Below, one piece after another: positions 52,188 through 61,269 of a stretch of 64,000 bases of DNA (within the stretch, counting starts at the first letter, position 1; the number at the start of each line of letters is the position of its first letter). The stretch is taken from contig CAJUSK010000013.1 in NCBI GenBank assembly GCA_910589075.1, forward strand, positions 38,511 through 102,510, given 5' to 3'. Made by a program: the position numbers and the translations under genes. Origin of the DNA: an uncultured Lachnospiraceae bacterium. GTDB lineage: Bacteria > Bacillota > Clostridia > Lachnospirales > Lachnospiraceae. A model generated the notes under the pieces. It searched no databases. It was not told where the DNA came from and saw only the letters and a program-made list of their open reading frames with translations.

Positions 52188-53933
52188 TCAGCCCCGAAAA
52201 CGATTCAGACACGCAAAAATCTCCTGCCGTCTGGGCTTTGCAAGTCCGCAGGGTACATAAGAGGCGCAAAAGGGTTCCCAGCCTTTTTTATCCAGCGTGT
52301 CCGCAAGCACACCGGCAATTTGCCGGACAGTCCGCTTTCCGTCTATCACCTGCTCCAGACCGTACCGCAGCAGATGCGCCAGCGCGCTTGTCTGCTCAGA
52401 ATCCGCAAGCTGTTCCACATACCGCAAATCGACAGTCTCCTTGTCCAGCGAAAAAGAATCCCGGCCAAATGTCTTGATCTTCATATGTTCGTGACGATTG
52501 TCGGGGCGATTCCCGCCCCGGCGGTCCTGTCCCGGCCTGCCGCCCCGTTCTCTGCCGCTCTGTCTGCGTACAGGAGGCAGGGTGCGCATAAAGTCCGGCA
52601 TACCAAAGCCGGGCGCCTGTATCCGGGGCGCCGTATGCTCTGCACAAAGAGCCTTTACCCGGTCTGTTATATCAATGGGATGGTAACAGTCCATTTGCAG
52701 TATCCTGTCCGCAATGTGGAAAAACGCCCCCGAACTGCCCGCCACCAGTATGGTGGATATACCCGCTTCCCGGAACAGATCCACCGCCCGTTCCAGAAAC
52801 GGAGTAATAGGCTCCTTTTCCCGGCTGATCACCTGCTGCATAAAATCATCCCGCAGCATAAAGTTTGTGGCGGAGGTATCCTCGTCGATCAGAAACAGCC
52901 CCGCGCCTGCCTCCGCGCTCTCGATCACACCTGCCGCCTGGGAAGTACTGCCGCTGGCGTCCATGGTACTGAATGCGGTGGTGTCCCTTTTATTGGGCAG
53001 ATCATTGATAAAAAGAGAAATATCCACATTGCGGATACTTCTGCCATCCTCCGCCCTCAGTTTTACCGCCGTGTCATCGGTGATCACAAATTCCCGGCCG
53101 TCTCCCGCAATATGATCATACACCCCGGCCTGCAGTGCCTCCAACAGCGTGGATTTCCCGTGATAGCCGCCACCCACAATCAGAGTAATCCCCTGGGGGA
53201 TCGCCATACCGCTGATTTTTCCCCGATGGGGCAGTGTAAATGTCCGTTCCATGGAGGCCGGAGATGTAAAGGGAACACTCTCCTTCATTGGCAGCTCTGA
53301 TACACCGCTCTTACGGGGCAAAATGGAGTCATTGGCCACAAAAGCCGCCAGCTTTTCTTCCACAAGGATCCGGCGCACCGCCTGCTGGTCTTCTGCCAGG
53401 AAGATGGCCTCCTCCACTTTGCGTGCATCCAGTTTTTGGTACACCAGAGCGTCTTCCACACATTTGGGAAGAAAGTCAAAGAGAATCTTTTCCAGTTCTC
53501 CCGCATTGATGGTACGCCCAAATGCCGGAAACCCTACATGGAATCTGGCAATGATCCCCGATGTCGTAATCTGGCAGGCACTGCGCTCCAACACTTCCTG
53601 TCCGCACCTGCTGATCGACATCAGCCCGCTTTTCCCTGAACCCTTTGCCTTAAAATTAAAGTCCTCAAACCGGGCGTACAGACGCCTTGTGAGGTAATCC
53701 TGCAGGGCAACCCTGGCACACCGTTCCTGATAATAGGCCGCCGGAAACCCGGCGGCCCCATGTGCCACCTCCACATGAAGGCTGGAAGGCGACGCAAAGG
53801 GATCGCCCTGTACATGGTCGATATGCAGGCTGTAACCTGTAAACTGATAACTTCCGGCCAGTGATTTGTAAGCCGGATAACCGCGATGGTCAATAGAGCG
53901 CAGCAATGTGCGCAATTCGTTTGATGATTTCAT
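52188..53933 (-). CDS. ABC-class ATPase (COG3044 type)
   Basis: The 581-residue protein has a P-loop (LIVGGGYHGKSTLLEALQAG) and the long insert DISLFINDLPNKRDTTAFST typical of the COG3044 ABC-class ATPase, then GLFLIDEDTSATNFMLRDDF as Walker B. It has no membrane segments. The C-terminus has a basic RRQSGRERGGRPGQDRRGGN linker and a helical domain. Function unknown; DNA/RNA handling is a guess from the basic linker. AGAGGG precedes the ATG at 53933. Confidence 0.85.
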   Translation of the reverse strand: MKSSNELRTLLRSIDHRGYPAYKSLAGSYQFTGYSLHIDHVQGDPFASPSSLHVEVAHGAAGFPAAYYQERCARVALQDYLTRRLYARFEDFNFKAKGSGKSGLMSISRCGQEVLERSACQITTSGIIARFHVGFPAFGRTINAGELEKILFDFLPKCVEDALVYQKLDARKVEEAIFLAEDQQAVRRILVEEKLAAFVANDSILPRKSGVSELPMKESVPFTSPASMERTFTLPHRGKISGMAIPQGITLIVGGGYHGKSTLLEALQAGVYDHIAGDGREFVITDDTAVKLRAEDGRSIRNVDISLFINDLPNKRDTTAFSTMDASGSTSQAAGVIESAEAGAGLFLIDEDTSATNFMLRDDFMQQVISREKEPITPFLERAVDLFREAGISTILVAGSSGAFFHIADRILQMDCYHPIDITDRVKALCAEHTAPRIQAPGFGMPDFMRTLPPVRRQSGRERGGRPGQDRRGGNRPDNRHEHMKIKTFGRDSFSLDKETVDLRYVEQLADSEQTSALAHLLRYGLEQVIDGKRTVRQIAGVLADTLDKKGWEPFCASYVPCGLAKPRRQEIFACLNRFRG

Positions 53934-54237
53934 AAATACCCTCTGTTTTTTGTTGGATTCCGATTCTGCACCAGACACGACGGCCCTTTTTGCGGAGCCA
54001 TCTCTGGCTGCCTCCGCGTCCATCCATCATTCCAGAGCCTCCGGCCCTGATGCTGTTGTTATTATAACGCACCCAGATATGATTTTCTATGGTTTTTCAT
54101 TTACATGCGCAAAATAATGTGCCCCTTCCGATGCAAACGGATCAGCCTGTCATGTTGTACATGAGAGCAGCCTTTTCTTGCCCCAGGAGGAAAAGCATGG
54201 TAAAATCAAATATCCGGAACAGGAAAAAGGAGATACT

Positions 54238-54837
54238 ATGAAATTAAACAGACAAATTGCCGAACTGGCTCTGGAAGAGGCGGCAAAATCCAATCCAGGC
54301 CCCTGGGCAGACCACTCCCGCTATGTGGCCAGAGCCTGTGAAGCCATTGCAGAGCATTGCGAACAGCTATCCTCTGACCAGGCCTATATCCTGGGCCTGT
54401 TGCACGACATCGGGCGCTATGCAGGAGTGAGTTCCGAAAAACATCTGCTGGACGGCTATCGCTACTGCATGGACCGGGGATGGGAAAAAGCGGCACAGAT
54501 TTGCATTTCCCACGCATTTATGATACAGGATATTCACACTTCCATCGGTGAATTTGATGTAAGCGCTGATGATTATCAGTTTATGAAGACATGGATTTCC
54601 CATGCAGTATATGATGCATACGACCGCCTGGTACAGTTGTGTGATGCTTTGGCCCTGCCCACAGGTTTCTGCCTGCTGGAAAAGCGATTTGTGGATGTTA
54701 CCATCCGGTATGGTATCCACCCGTCCACAATCGACAGGTGGAAAAGGATTCTGGAAATCAAAGAATGCTTTGAAAAAGAAATTGGCTGTTCTATTTACAC
54801 CCTGCTTCCGGGCGTTGTGGAAAACAGTTTTCGCTGA
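54238..54837 (+). CDS. HD domain phosphohydrolase
   Basis: The 199-residue protein has the HD metal motif: His in WADHSRYVAR, the HD pair in LLHDIGRYAG, and the later Asp in VQLCDALALPTG. It probably hydrolyses a nucleotide phosphate. AAGGAG five bases before the ATG at 54238 sets the start. It is convergent with the polyferredoxin gene. Confidence 0.85.
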   Translation: MKLNRQIAELALEEAAKSNPGPWADHSRYVARACEAIAEHCEQLSSDQAYILGLLHDIGRYAGVSSEKHLLDGYRYCMDRGWEKAAQICISHAFMIQDIHTSIGEFDVSADDYQFMKTWISHAVYDAYDRLVQLCDALALPTGFCLLEKRFVDVTIRYGIHPSTIDRWKRILEIKECFEKEIGCSIYTLLPGVVENSFR

Positions 54838-54849
54838 GAACACATTCTT

Positions 54850-55752
54850 TCACCGCAGGTGAAAAATATTCCGTTTCTCTATCGCCCCTTTGGGACAGGT
54901 GTGTATACACTTGCCACAACGGATACATTCCCGGCTGCCCGGCTGCTCCCACACCGGAATATCCATGGGGCAGGCATTTCTGCATGCACCGCACCCGGTA
55001 CAGGCATCCTCACGAATCCTGTACTGATACAATGCCACAGGATTGAACAGGCCATACACCGCACCCAGGGGGCAGAGATATTTGCAAAAAGGACGGTACA
55101 CCCACAGAGACAATCCAATGACTGAAAACAGTATTCCCAGCTTCCACGCAAACAGGGCACCTGCTGCGGCCCGCAGGGATTCCTGCGCCAGCATCAGAGG
55201 AATTCCCGCCAGCAATGTACCCGCAGGGCAAATGTACTGACAGAACCAGGGACTGCCCTGTCCCAACGAATCTACAAACAACAGGGGCAGCAAAATGACA
55301 AACAGCAAAAGAATCCCATATTTCATCCACACCATCCCCCTATGCCCCGGCAGATTCTTTCGTTTCCGGAAAAAGGGAATCCGGTAGAGCAGATCCTGCA
55401 CCAGCCCAAAGGGACACAGCCAGCCACAGATAAACCTGCCCATCAGCGAGCCGAACAACAGCAGAAATCCCACCATATAAAAAGAAAATCCGAATTTCCG
55501 GCTTCCCAGCACAGCCTGCAGGGAACCAATGGGACAGGCTCCCAGGGCACCGGGACAGGAGTAACAGTTCAGTCCCGGCACACATACAACTTTGGTGGGG
55601 CCGGTATAAATTCTTCCGGTCAGAAATCCATACAAATATCCGTTGGTCAGCGCCGCAAATACAATCTGTACCCACAATCTGATCCGTTCCTTCTTCTCTT
55701 GTATGTTTTTTCTTATTTTCTCAGCCAATTCCAATACACTCCAGACATACAT
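54850..55752 (-). CDS. Membrane polyferredoxin (NapH-like, 4Fe-4S)
   Basis: The 300-residue protein has five membrane segments and repeated Cys motifs: NCYSCPGALGACPIG, ICGWLCPFGLVQDLLY, FCKYLCPLGAVYGLF, and a C-terminal double ferredoxin (CTGCGACRNACPMDIP, CIRCGKCIHTCPKGA). NapH/CcoG-type proteins move electrons across or into the membrane. No good ribosome site precedes the ATG at 55752; a TTG at 55728 with GGAG ten bases upstream is a likely true start. It overlaps the CD1871A gene. Confidence 0.88.
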   Translation of the reverse strand: MYVWSVLELAEKIRKNIQEKKERIRLWVQIVFAALTNGYLYGFLTGRIYTGPTKVVCVPGLNCYSCPGALGACPIGSLQAVLGSRKFGFSFYMVGFLLLFGSLMGRFICGWLCPFGLVQDLLYRIPFFRKRKNLPGHRGMVWMKYGILLLFVILLPLLFVDSLGQGSPWFCQYICPAGTLLAGIPLMLAQESLRAAAGALFAWKLGILFSVIGLSLWVYRPFCKYLCPLGAVYGLFNPVALYQYRIREDACTGCGACRNACPMDIPVWEQPGSRECIRCGKCIHTCPKGAIEKRNIFHLR

Positions 55753-55864
55753 AGACTGCTTTGGTCAATACGGTTTCCGCTTCACCCCGCACAACGCCAA
55801 TGGCAAGGCACACTGCCGACAACACCAATAACAGGGTACAAATCCATTTGTTCCTGCCGTTCAT
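55721..55864 (-). CDS. CD1871A-family CXXC peptide
   Basis: This 47-residue gene is too short for most callers. It begins MNGRNKWICTLLLVLSAVCL and ends AVYVCLECIGIG, with the conserved CxxC (CLEC) of the CD1871A family and a membrane segment. The ATG overlaps the TlpA stop (ATGA), and its end overlaps the polyferredoxin gene. The order TlpA-CD1871A-polyferredoxin suggests a thiol/electron relay. Confidence 0.9.
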   Translation of the reverse strand: MNGRNKWICTLLLVLSAVCLAIGVVRGEAETVLTKAVYVCLECIGIG

Positions 55865-56442
55865 TCCCCTGTTTCCTCCAGAAGAGACTCAATAATCTCA
55901 GCCCATTCCGCTTTGGAACGGCTGCCTGCATATGTCTCCCCTACCCTTTTTCCCTCACTGTCCAGGAATATGGTTGTGGGAACCACGTTCACAATCCGCA
56001 GAAATCCGCTGCGCAGATCATCGGACGCAATAATATGCGTATAGTCTGCACCGGTCATATTCACAATCTCTTTTGCCGTTTCATCCCCTGCCTGAGTCAC
56101 ATCACTGATCATGCCCACAATCCGGAAACCGCGATCTGCATATTCTTCATTTAAAGCAGCCAGATCCGGCATTTCCGAAATGCAGGGCTGACAGAATGTT
56201 GCCCAGATATTTACCATCGTCAGATCCGTACCTTCCAGTATTTCCTGGGTCACAGCCTCACCTTCCAATGTCTCCGACTGAAATGTCCCAAACACACTGC
56301 TCTCCGAACCGGTTACAGCTTCTCCCTTCTCTTCGCTCCCGCCTTCTGTTTTCCCACATGCACATAAGAACAGGGCTGACAATATCACCAGCCACACAAG
56401 CACTGTCCACTTTCCTGTTTTTTCGGTCTGGTTCCCTTTCAT
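55861..56442 (-). CDS. TlpA-family thioredoxin-like lipoprotein
   Basis: The 193-residue protein has a lipoprotein signal (VLVWLVILSALFLCACGK), then a thioredoxin fold with the active site WATFCQPCISEMP and the cis-Pro in VNVVPTTIFLDS. It acts outside the cytoplasm as a disulfide reductant or oxidant. GAGGAGG is 11 bases before the ATG at 56442. It is the first gene of a three-gene operon with CD1871A and the polyferredoxin. Confidence 0.9.
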   Translation of the reverse strand: MKGNQTEKTGKWTVLVWLVILSALFLCACGKTEGGSEEKGEAVTGSESSVFGTFQSETLEGEAVTQEILEGTDLTMVNIWATFCQPCISEMPDLAALNEEYADRGFRIVGMISDVTQAGDETAKEIVNMTGADYTHIIASDDLRSGFLRIVNVVPTTIFLDSEGKRVGETYAGSRSKAEWAEIIESLLEETGE

Positions 56443-56479
56443 ACGCCTGCAAACCTCCTCGTGTTCATTTTCTGCACTT

Positions 56480-56508
56480 ATTATAATAGAAATCCTGTAC
56501 TGCGTCAA
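56480..56508 (-). promoter_or_regulatory. Promoter of the TlpA operon
   Basis: On the minus strand TTGACG (56508-56503) and a perfect TATAAT (56485-56480) are 17 bases apart, 38 bases before the ATG. Confidence 0.85.
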
Positions 56509-56571
56509 AAAATTTTCTGACCGGTTTCCATGATCCAATCTGTTGTCGGCAGCAAACCTTCCCTGTAATTA

Positions 56572-56616
56572 TGAAAAAGCTGCTGCAAAACCGGTTCAAT
56601 CCGGAATGCAACAGCC
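56572..56616 (-). terminator. Terminator after the XRE regulator
   Basis: GCTGTTGCATTCCGG and CCGGTTTTGCAGCAGC form an imperfect long stem on the minus strand, followed by TTTTTC. Confidence 0.65.
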
Positions 56617-56706
56617 TTTCCCCATATGCTCTGAACTTTACAAAGTATACTTTCCGGCATGGAGAACAGGAGACATCCACACGGCAGTTTTTCTATATTG
56701 ACAGTA

Positions 56707-57231
56707 TCAATGCCCGCCCCTGTTCTTACTGCTTTTATACAGACAACAGATACAGAGCACCACGCCCGTTAAACCCAAAACTATGGGCGTCAAAAACAGT
56801 TTCCCATAATTGACAGGTGCATTTTCATACTGTCCTGTCACAATATAGCGGTACAGCATATATTGCGTACTAAGCGTCATACTCCGCATAGCCAGCACAA
56901 ACAGTACAGTCAATATACTTGCCATCAGAAATAGCAAGCCGCCTGTCAGCAACAATGTCATCTTTCTGTTCACCTGATTGATACGCACCATATCTTCCAG
57001 AGTGATACGTTCCTCCTGTTTTCCCGCCTCCCGCTCTCCCATATCCAGCAATTCATTGGGCGATACCTGAAACAGATGACAAAGCCTGACCACACTTTCC
57101 AGATCCGGCAGCGTCGTGCCGCTTTCCCATTTAGATATAGTCTGCCTGGCTACATGCAGCTTTTCTGCCATCTGCTCCTGTGTCATACCCGACAGTTTCC
57201 GCATCTGAAACACCTTTTTCCCGATTTCCAT
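56707..57231 (-). CDS. XRE family regulator with C-terminal membrane segments
   Basis: The 174-residue protein has an N-terminal helix-turn-helix (MTQEQMAEKLHVARQTISKW), a linker, and two membrane segments (LLLTGGLLFLMASILTVLFV and FLTPIVLGLTGVVLCICCLY). It resembles membrane-bound XRE regulators that sense envelope or small molecules. GAGGAG precedes the ATG at 57231. Confidence 0.88.
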   Translation of the reverse strand: MEIGKKVFQMRKLSGMTQEQMAEKLHVARQTISKWESGTTLPDLESVVRLCHLFQVSPNELLDMGEREAGKQEERITLEDMVRINQVNRKMTLLLTGGLLFLMASILTVLFVLAMRSMTLSTQYMLYRYIVTGQYENAPVNYGKLFLTPIVLGLTGVVLCICCLYKSSKNRGGH

Positions 57232-57408
57232 CCTCTGCTCTCCTCTTCCTGACAGCATGCACTGCCATTGCTCTGGCTGTTATCCTACTGCAAACTACAG
57301 AGTTCTTCCAGCAATTTGATATTCCATTTGCGCACAGAATCATAACATCACCGAAAAAAAGCCGTCTCAGCCCCCAAAGTCCCCCCCAATACCACATCGT
57401 TTCAAACA

Positions 57409-58986
57409 TCACTCCAGTTCCAGAGAGAGATTTCCCATCAGTTCCCATGCGGCATCCCTTTCATGCCGTTGCTCCGGTGTCAGTTCCTCGTATGGACACA
57501 GCATCGGGTGCTGTCTTGCCTCATCGTCACGAACGGCGCCATAACTCCAGTTATAAAAAATATAAAACCTAAGCCAGCGTATATGGTCCAGCTTGCGATA
57601 CATTTCCCTCACTGTCTCCTGATATTTTGTCTTACGATATTTGTCGTATGCCTTCTTTACCGCAGATGAGGTAAGTACCGTAATCGTTTCATCATGTAAC
57701 AGTATTCGGGTCTTCATCAGAAGGTGATCCGCCGCCGCGATCTTGGACTGCTGGTGCAAATCATCCAGTTCGTCCCACCGCAGAGTCGGATACGAAACAG
57801 ACTTGCGGAAAATTTCATTTATCGTAACTGCCGCTTTATTCAAATCCGTGCGGATGATCTGCTGTGATGTGTAGATATCCTCATTTGCCCCAAAATAGGA
57901 GATGCCCGGTGCCCTCCTGCTGCTGCGCAGGTCTATGCGTCCGGAAACTCTGTAATACTTGTTCAACGTCCAGAAAATGCTCCAGCCCTCCTGCTCGTCA
58001 TCCACGCAGATAATAATGCGGTCCGCCCGTTCCAGGATCGTATGACTCTCCGCCCACGATCTGTCATAAAAGAGCAGAGAGTCTCTTACCTGGGACTCTT
58101 CATTCAGCGAAAACAATTCCCCCAGACGATAGTGGATTGCCAGAAAATCTCCCACATTACCAAAAATATGATATGCCACATGCTGTTCTACGGAAACAAT
58201 ATTATTCAATATGGCCCGCTCCAGAATACTTTGCCCATAGTTACCGAATCCGATCAGCACAATAACATTTTCATGCATACATAGCGGCTTGGAACGCCAA
58301 TACTGCCTGGCACAGCATTCATAGCTGTGAAAGAAATTAATATTGCCTGAAAGTTTATCCCGCCCGTTGGTCGTTCTGGCATACACTTCCACTGGCAGTT
58401 CATGCAGATTGACCGCCCGGCTGTTAACGCCAATATCATTTTCCTTCATCAGAAAGACTTTGCACTTTGCGCCCTTCTCCTTCTTTTTCTTCACAATCTT
58501 ATCCGGTGAAGCATTGACATAGATGCAGGGATAGTCCGGAATCTCATTCTGCCCGTTCCTCTTCTCGCCAAATATAATGAGCGCATTTGCATCTTCCTTA
58601 TAAATATTTGCGGCAAGTGTGTTGGACTCCACTCCACAGTCTGCAAAATAATACCAGTTTTTATATCGCTGGAGACTGAGCAGAAGCAAGGGAAGACCTT
58701 CGCTCGTGACAAACGATAACACAGCGCCGAACAATGTCACCATAATACCGGCAGACAAAAGCAAAAATATCATTCCCACCGCATGTCCCAGCGGTGTCAC
58801 CGGAAGCAGATCGCCATATCCCACAGTGGTCAACGTCACCAGCGAATACCAGAGGGCGTCTCCAAATGTTTGAATCATTGCATCACTGCTTGCAGATTCC
58901 GAGCAGTAAAGAATTGTCAACAAAATAAGATAGACCAATCCTATGAACACAATCAAATGCAGATAGATATTCTTTCTCACTTTCAT
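57409..58986 (-). CDS. Potassium channel with RCK-like and RyR-like domains
   Basis: The 525-residue protein has two membrane segments (about 6-26 and 65-95) around the selectivity filter TVGYGD at 54-59. Two nucleotide-binding-like (RCK/TrkA-type) regions follow (WYYFADCGVESNTLAANIYK; ENVIVLIGFGNYGQSILERA). The C-terminal 60 residues (YGAVRDDEARQHPMLCPYEE, then LTPEQRHERDAAWELM) look like a RyR domain, which in animals is in ryanodine receptors. In bacteria it is rare and possibly senses a nucleotide signal. AAGGAG lies 12 bases before the ATG at 58986. Confidence 0.85.
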   Translation of the reverse strand: MKVRKNIYLHLIVFIGLVYLILLTILYCSESASSDAMIQTFGDALWYSLVTLTTVGYGDLLPVTPLGHAVGMIFLLLSAGIMVTLFGAVLSFVTSEGLPLLLLSLQRYKNWYYFADCGVESNTLAANIYKEDANALIIFGEKRNGQNEIPDYPCIYVNASPDKIVKKKKEKGAKCKVFLMKENDIGVNSRAVNLHELPVEVYARTTNGRDKLSGNINFFHSYECCARQYWRSKPLCMHENVIVLIGFGNYGQSILERAILNNIVSVEQHVAYHIFGNVGDFLAIHYRLGELFSLNEESQVRDSLLFYDRSWAESHTILERADRIIICVDDEQEGWSIFWTLNKYYRVSGRIDLRSSRRAPGISYFGANEDIYTSQQIIRTDLNKAAVTINEIFRKSVSYPTLRWDELDDLHQQSKIAAADHLLMKTRILLHDETITVLTSSAVKKAYDKYRKTKYQETVREMYRKLDHIRWLRFYIFYNWSYGAVRDDEARQHPMLCPYEELTPEQRHERDAAWELMGNLSLELE

Positions 58987-59037
58987 ATGTCTGCCCGCTC
59001 CTTTTCTGAATAAATTATAACATGGCAAGGATTTGGT

Positions 59038-60105
59038 TTATCCTACAAGTTCCGAAAGTGGACGATATTCATACCCCATCTCCTCCCAGCGTGTCAGCAA
59101 TTCGTCCAATATCTCCCCGTTTGTCCTGGAAGTATTATGGAGCAGCACCACCGCGCCGGGATGAATCCGTCCTGTCAGCTTTTCCAAAGCCTCTTGATGG
59201 CTTGGCTGATTGTCCTCATCCCAATCCACATACGCAAGGCTCCAGAAAATGGTGTTATAGTCCAGTTCTCTGGCCATTTTCAAATTGGCTTCCACACATT
59301 TGCCCGCCGGAGGTCGGTAATAACGGGCAAGCTCCATCCCTGTCATCTCCTGGAACAGCCTTTCCACATCCTCCAGTTCTTTCCGAAAGTCATCCGGTTT
59401 TAAAACAGCCGTCATATCCGGATGGTGATATGTATGATTGCCTACCGCATGTCCATCCGCCGCCATGCGCGCCACTAACTCCGGTGCTGATTCCAGAAAA
59501 TGGCCCACCACAAAAAATGTTGCCGGGGCATTATGTTTTTCCAGTGCATCCAGAATCGGCTCTGTATTTCCATTCTCATAACCACAATCAAAGGTAAGAT
59601 AGATAACCTTTTCTCTGGCATTTCCCATATAATATGCATCATAGGCTTTCAACGCAGACACAGTGGCATTTCCCACAGGCTGCGTACCTGCTTCCCCAAA
59701 GCCCAGCCCCCAGTCTTCCGAAGAAAGGGACAGGGGCGGTAATTCTTCGACCATACCTTCCGCATCTTCATCGCTGTCCAAATCCTCTGATTCCGTTTGT
59801 GATACTGCTTCTGTTTGTATTTCTGCTTCTGCCTGCATTTTCGCTTCTGTTGGAGCCTGTATGTTTTTATTTGTTGCAGCCTGCCCATTGGTTTCTGCTG
59901 TATCTATATCAAAACCGTCATCCGCATCCACCCGGTCAGATATTCCTTCCTTGTCCTGAGCAACATTGCTGCCCGGCTCCTGTTCTTCCTCCATACAATC
60001 TTGCTCTGTCAATGCATCTGCTGCTGTTTCCGTATAACCGCACCCGCTCAAACATACTACTGCCGCCACTGTCAACAGCATATTCCCCAACCATCTGTAT
60101 CTCAC
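59038..60105 (-). CDS. Polysaccharide deacetylase lipoprotein (PdaA-like)
   Basis: The 355-residue protein has a lipoprotein signal (LTVAAVVCLSGCG), an acidic low-complexity linker of about 110 residues rich in Glu, Thr and Ala, and a NodB domain: YLTFDCGYENGNTEPIL, GNHTYHHPDM with the metal His pair, YRPPAGK, and VLLHNTSR. PdaA removes acetyl groups from N-acetylmuramate in spore cortex. The GTG at 60105 has GGAGG nine bases upstream; GTG at 60135 lacks a site. The linker suggests wall attachment. Confidence 0.85.
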   Translation of the reverse strand: MRYRWLGNMLLTVAAVVCLSGCGYTETAADALTEQDCMEEEQEPGSNVAQDKEGISDRVDADDGFDIDTAETNGQAATNKNIQAPTEAKMQAEAEIQTEAVSQTESEDLDSDEDAEGMVEELPPLSLSSEDWGLGFGEAGTQPVGNATVSALKAYDAYYMGNAREKVIYLTFDCGYENGNTEPILDALEKHNAPATFFVVGHFLESAPELVARMAADGHAVGNHTYHHPDMTAVLKPDDFRKELEDVERLFQEMTGMELARYYRPPAGKCVEANLKMARELDYNTIFWSLAYVDWDEDNQPSHQEALEKLTGRIHPGAVVLLHNTSRTNGEILDELLTRWEEMGYEYRPLSELVG

Positions 60106-60205
60106 TACATAACGCCTCCTTTGTGTTCTGATCACACAAATTGTAATCTATATCTGCATCAAAATTGCATCATGACGTGAAATACATTTCCACTGTTTCC
60201 CAGGT

Positions 60206-60784
60206 TTATATCTGTTTACGATGTCTGATTTTACAAATCCACTGTGTCATTGTCCCCATAGGGCAAAAGACGCACCATGTTCTCGGCTTATACAAAATCA
60301 TCACAATCAGGCCAATCAGTGTGGACGTCAGCATCAGACTGTAGAAACCAAAGCTGAACTGTACCACCCAATCCGGTATTGCACTGGCCAAATACGCCCA
60401 ATCCCAGGGAATCCTGATTGTCCAGAACAGTTTTATCACTTCCCGCAAAGACGCCGCCCCTGCTGCTACAAGCCATGTCTGAAACACCATATTCCCAAAC
60501 ATTGCCAGGAAGAAAACCAGAAATCCATACCGGAACCACTTTGATGACATCCAGCCAGGTGTACCCCTGTTTCCGGAACACTTCCATTCAGCCCCCACTT
60601 TTCGCAAAAGCTGTCCTCTGCCGCAATACCGGTTACAGAATCCTTTATTCCCGTTGAAAAGCGCAAACACCAGTGGTACACAAAAATCAATCATCCCCAG
60701 CCAGGCAAAGAGGATATTGAAAAATCCCAGAATAAAATACAGGATTGTCCAGAGCCACAAATACTCATACCATTTTTTATGCAT
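60206..60784 (-). CDS. Membrane FeS-binding protein
   Basis: The 192-residue protein has four or five membrane segments and Cys motifs FCNRYCGRGQLL and WCVFCPMGTMTQWIC that look like the CxxxCP-type sites of NapH-like proteins, but lacks the terminal ferredoxin. The adjacent ferredoxin gene, two bases upstream, supplies it. Together they may replace a single polyferredoxin. GGAGG precedes the ATG. Confidence 0.82.
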   Translation of the reverse strand: MHKKWYEYLWLWTILYFILGFFNILFAWLGMIDFCVPLVFALFNGNKGFCNRYCGRGQLLRKVGAEWKCSGNRGTPGWMSSKWFRYGFLVFFLAMFGNMVFQTWLVAAGAASLREVIKLFWTIRIPWDWAYLASAIPDWVVQFSFGFYSLMLTSTLIGLIVMILYKPRTWCVFCPMGTMTQWICKIRHRKQI

Positions 60785-60786
60785 TG

Positions 60787-60990
60787 TTATCTTTCCTCCC
60801 GCTCAACGAATATGATACATCCCACAGGACAATTTTTCCCACATAGTCCACAGCCAACACAGATACCTTTATCAACCTGCGCATGACAGCCATTCCTGAC
60901 GGAAATGGCATATTTAGGGCAGGAATGCGTACACTCACCACATGCCACACATCGGCTTGTATCCACCATTGCATATTTTTTAGATTTCAT
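60787..60990 (-). CDS. 2[4Fe-4S] ferredoxin
   Basis: The 67-residue protein has two clusters: CVACGECTHSCPKYAI and CVGCGLCGKNCPVGCI. GGAGG lies seven bases before the ATG at 60990. It carries electrons and is the first gene of a two-gene operon with the membrane FeS protein. Confidence 0.92.
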   Translation of the reverse strand: MKSKKYAMVDTSRCVACGECTHSCPKYAISVRNGCHAQVDKGICVGCGLCGKNCPVGCIIFVEREER

Positions 60991-60996
60991 AGACAT

Positions 60997-61269
60997 CCCT
61001 CCATCCTTTTGTCTGTTTTATTCCTCTGTCAGAGTAAACAAAAACAATCAACTCAGGCCTGTTATATGTTTCTGTTTTCGTCTCTGTGTTCCTCTCTGTT
61101 ATTGATCAATTAAAATAATCTGACAGATCAGACTTGACTTACTTCAGGCAAAACAAAACGGCTCTTCTATTATCATATGCAATAACCTTGTAATAAGCAA
61201 CAGCATTGTCAAAAAATGGCATTTTCTTTATGGTGTTTTTTTGATGCTTCATCTGGTGTTTTACAGAAT
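60997..61269. other. Gap before the sensor-kinase remnant
   Basis: Nothing supported here apart from the ferredoxin ribosome site. The sequence becomes AT-rich. Confidence 0.4.

Noticed and set aside
38956..54177. A shared 15-mer GAGAGCAGCCTTTTC at 38956-38970 and 54163-54177
   Set aside because: Only this short stretch matches; the flanks differ, and I could not extend it into a repeat unit.
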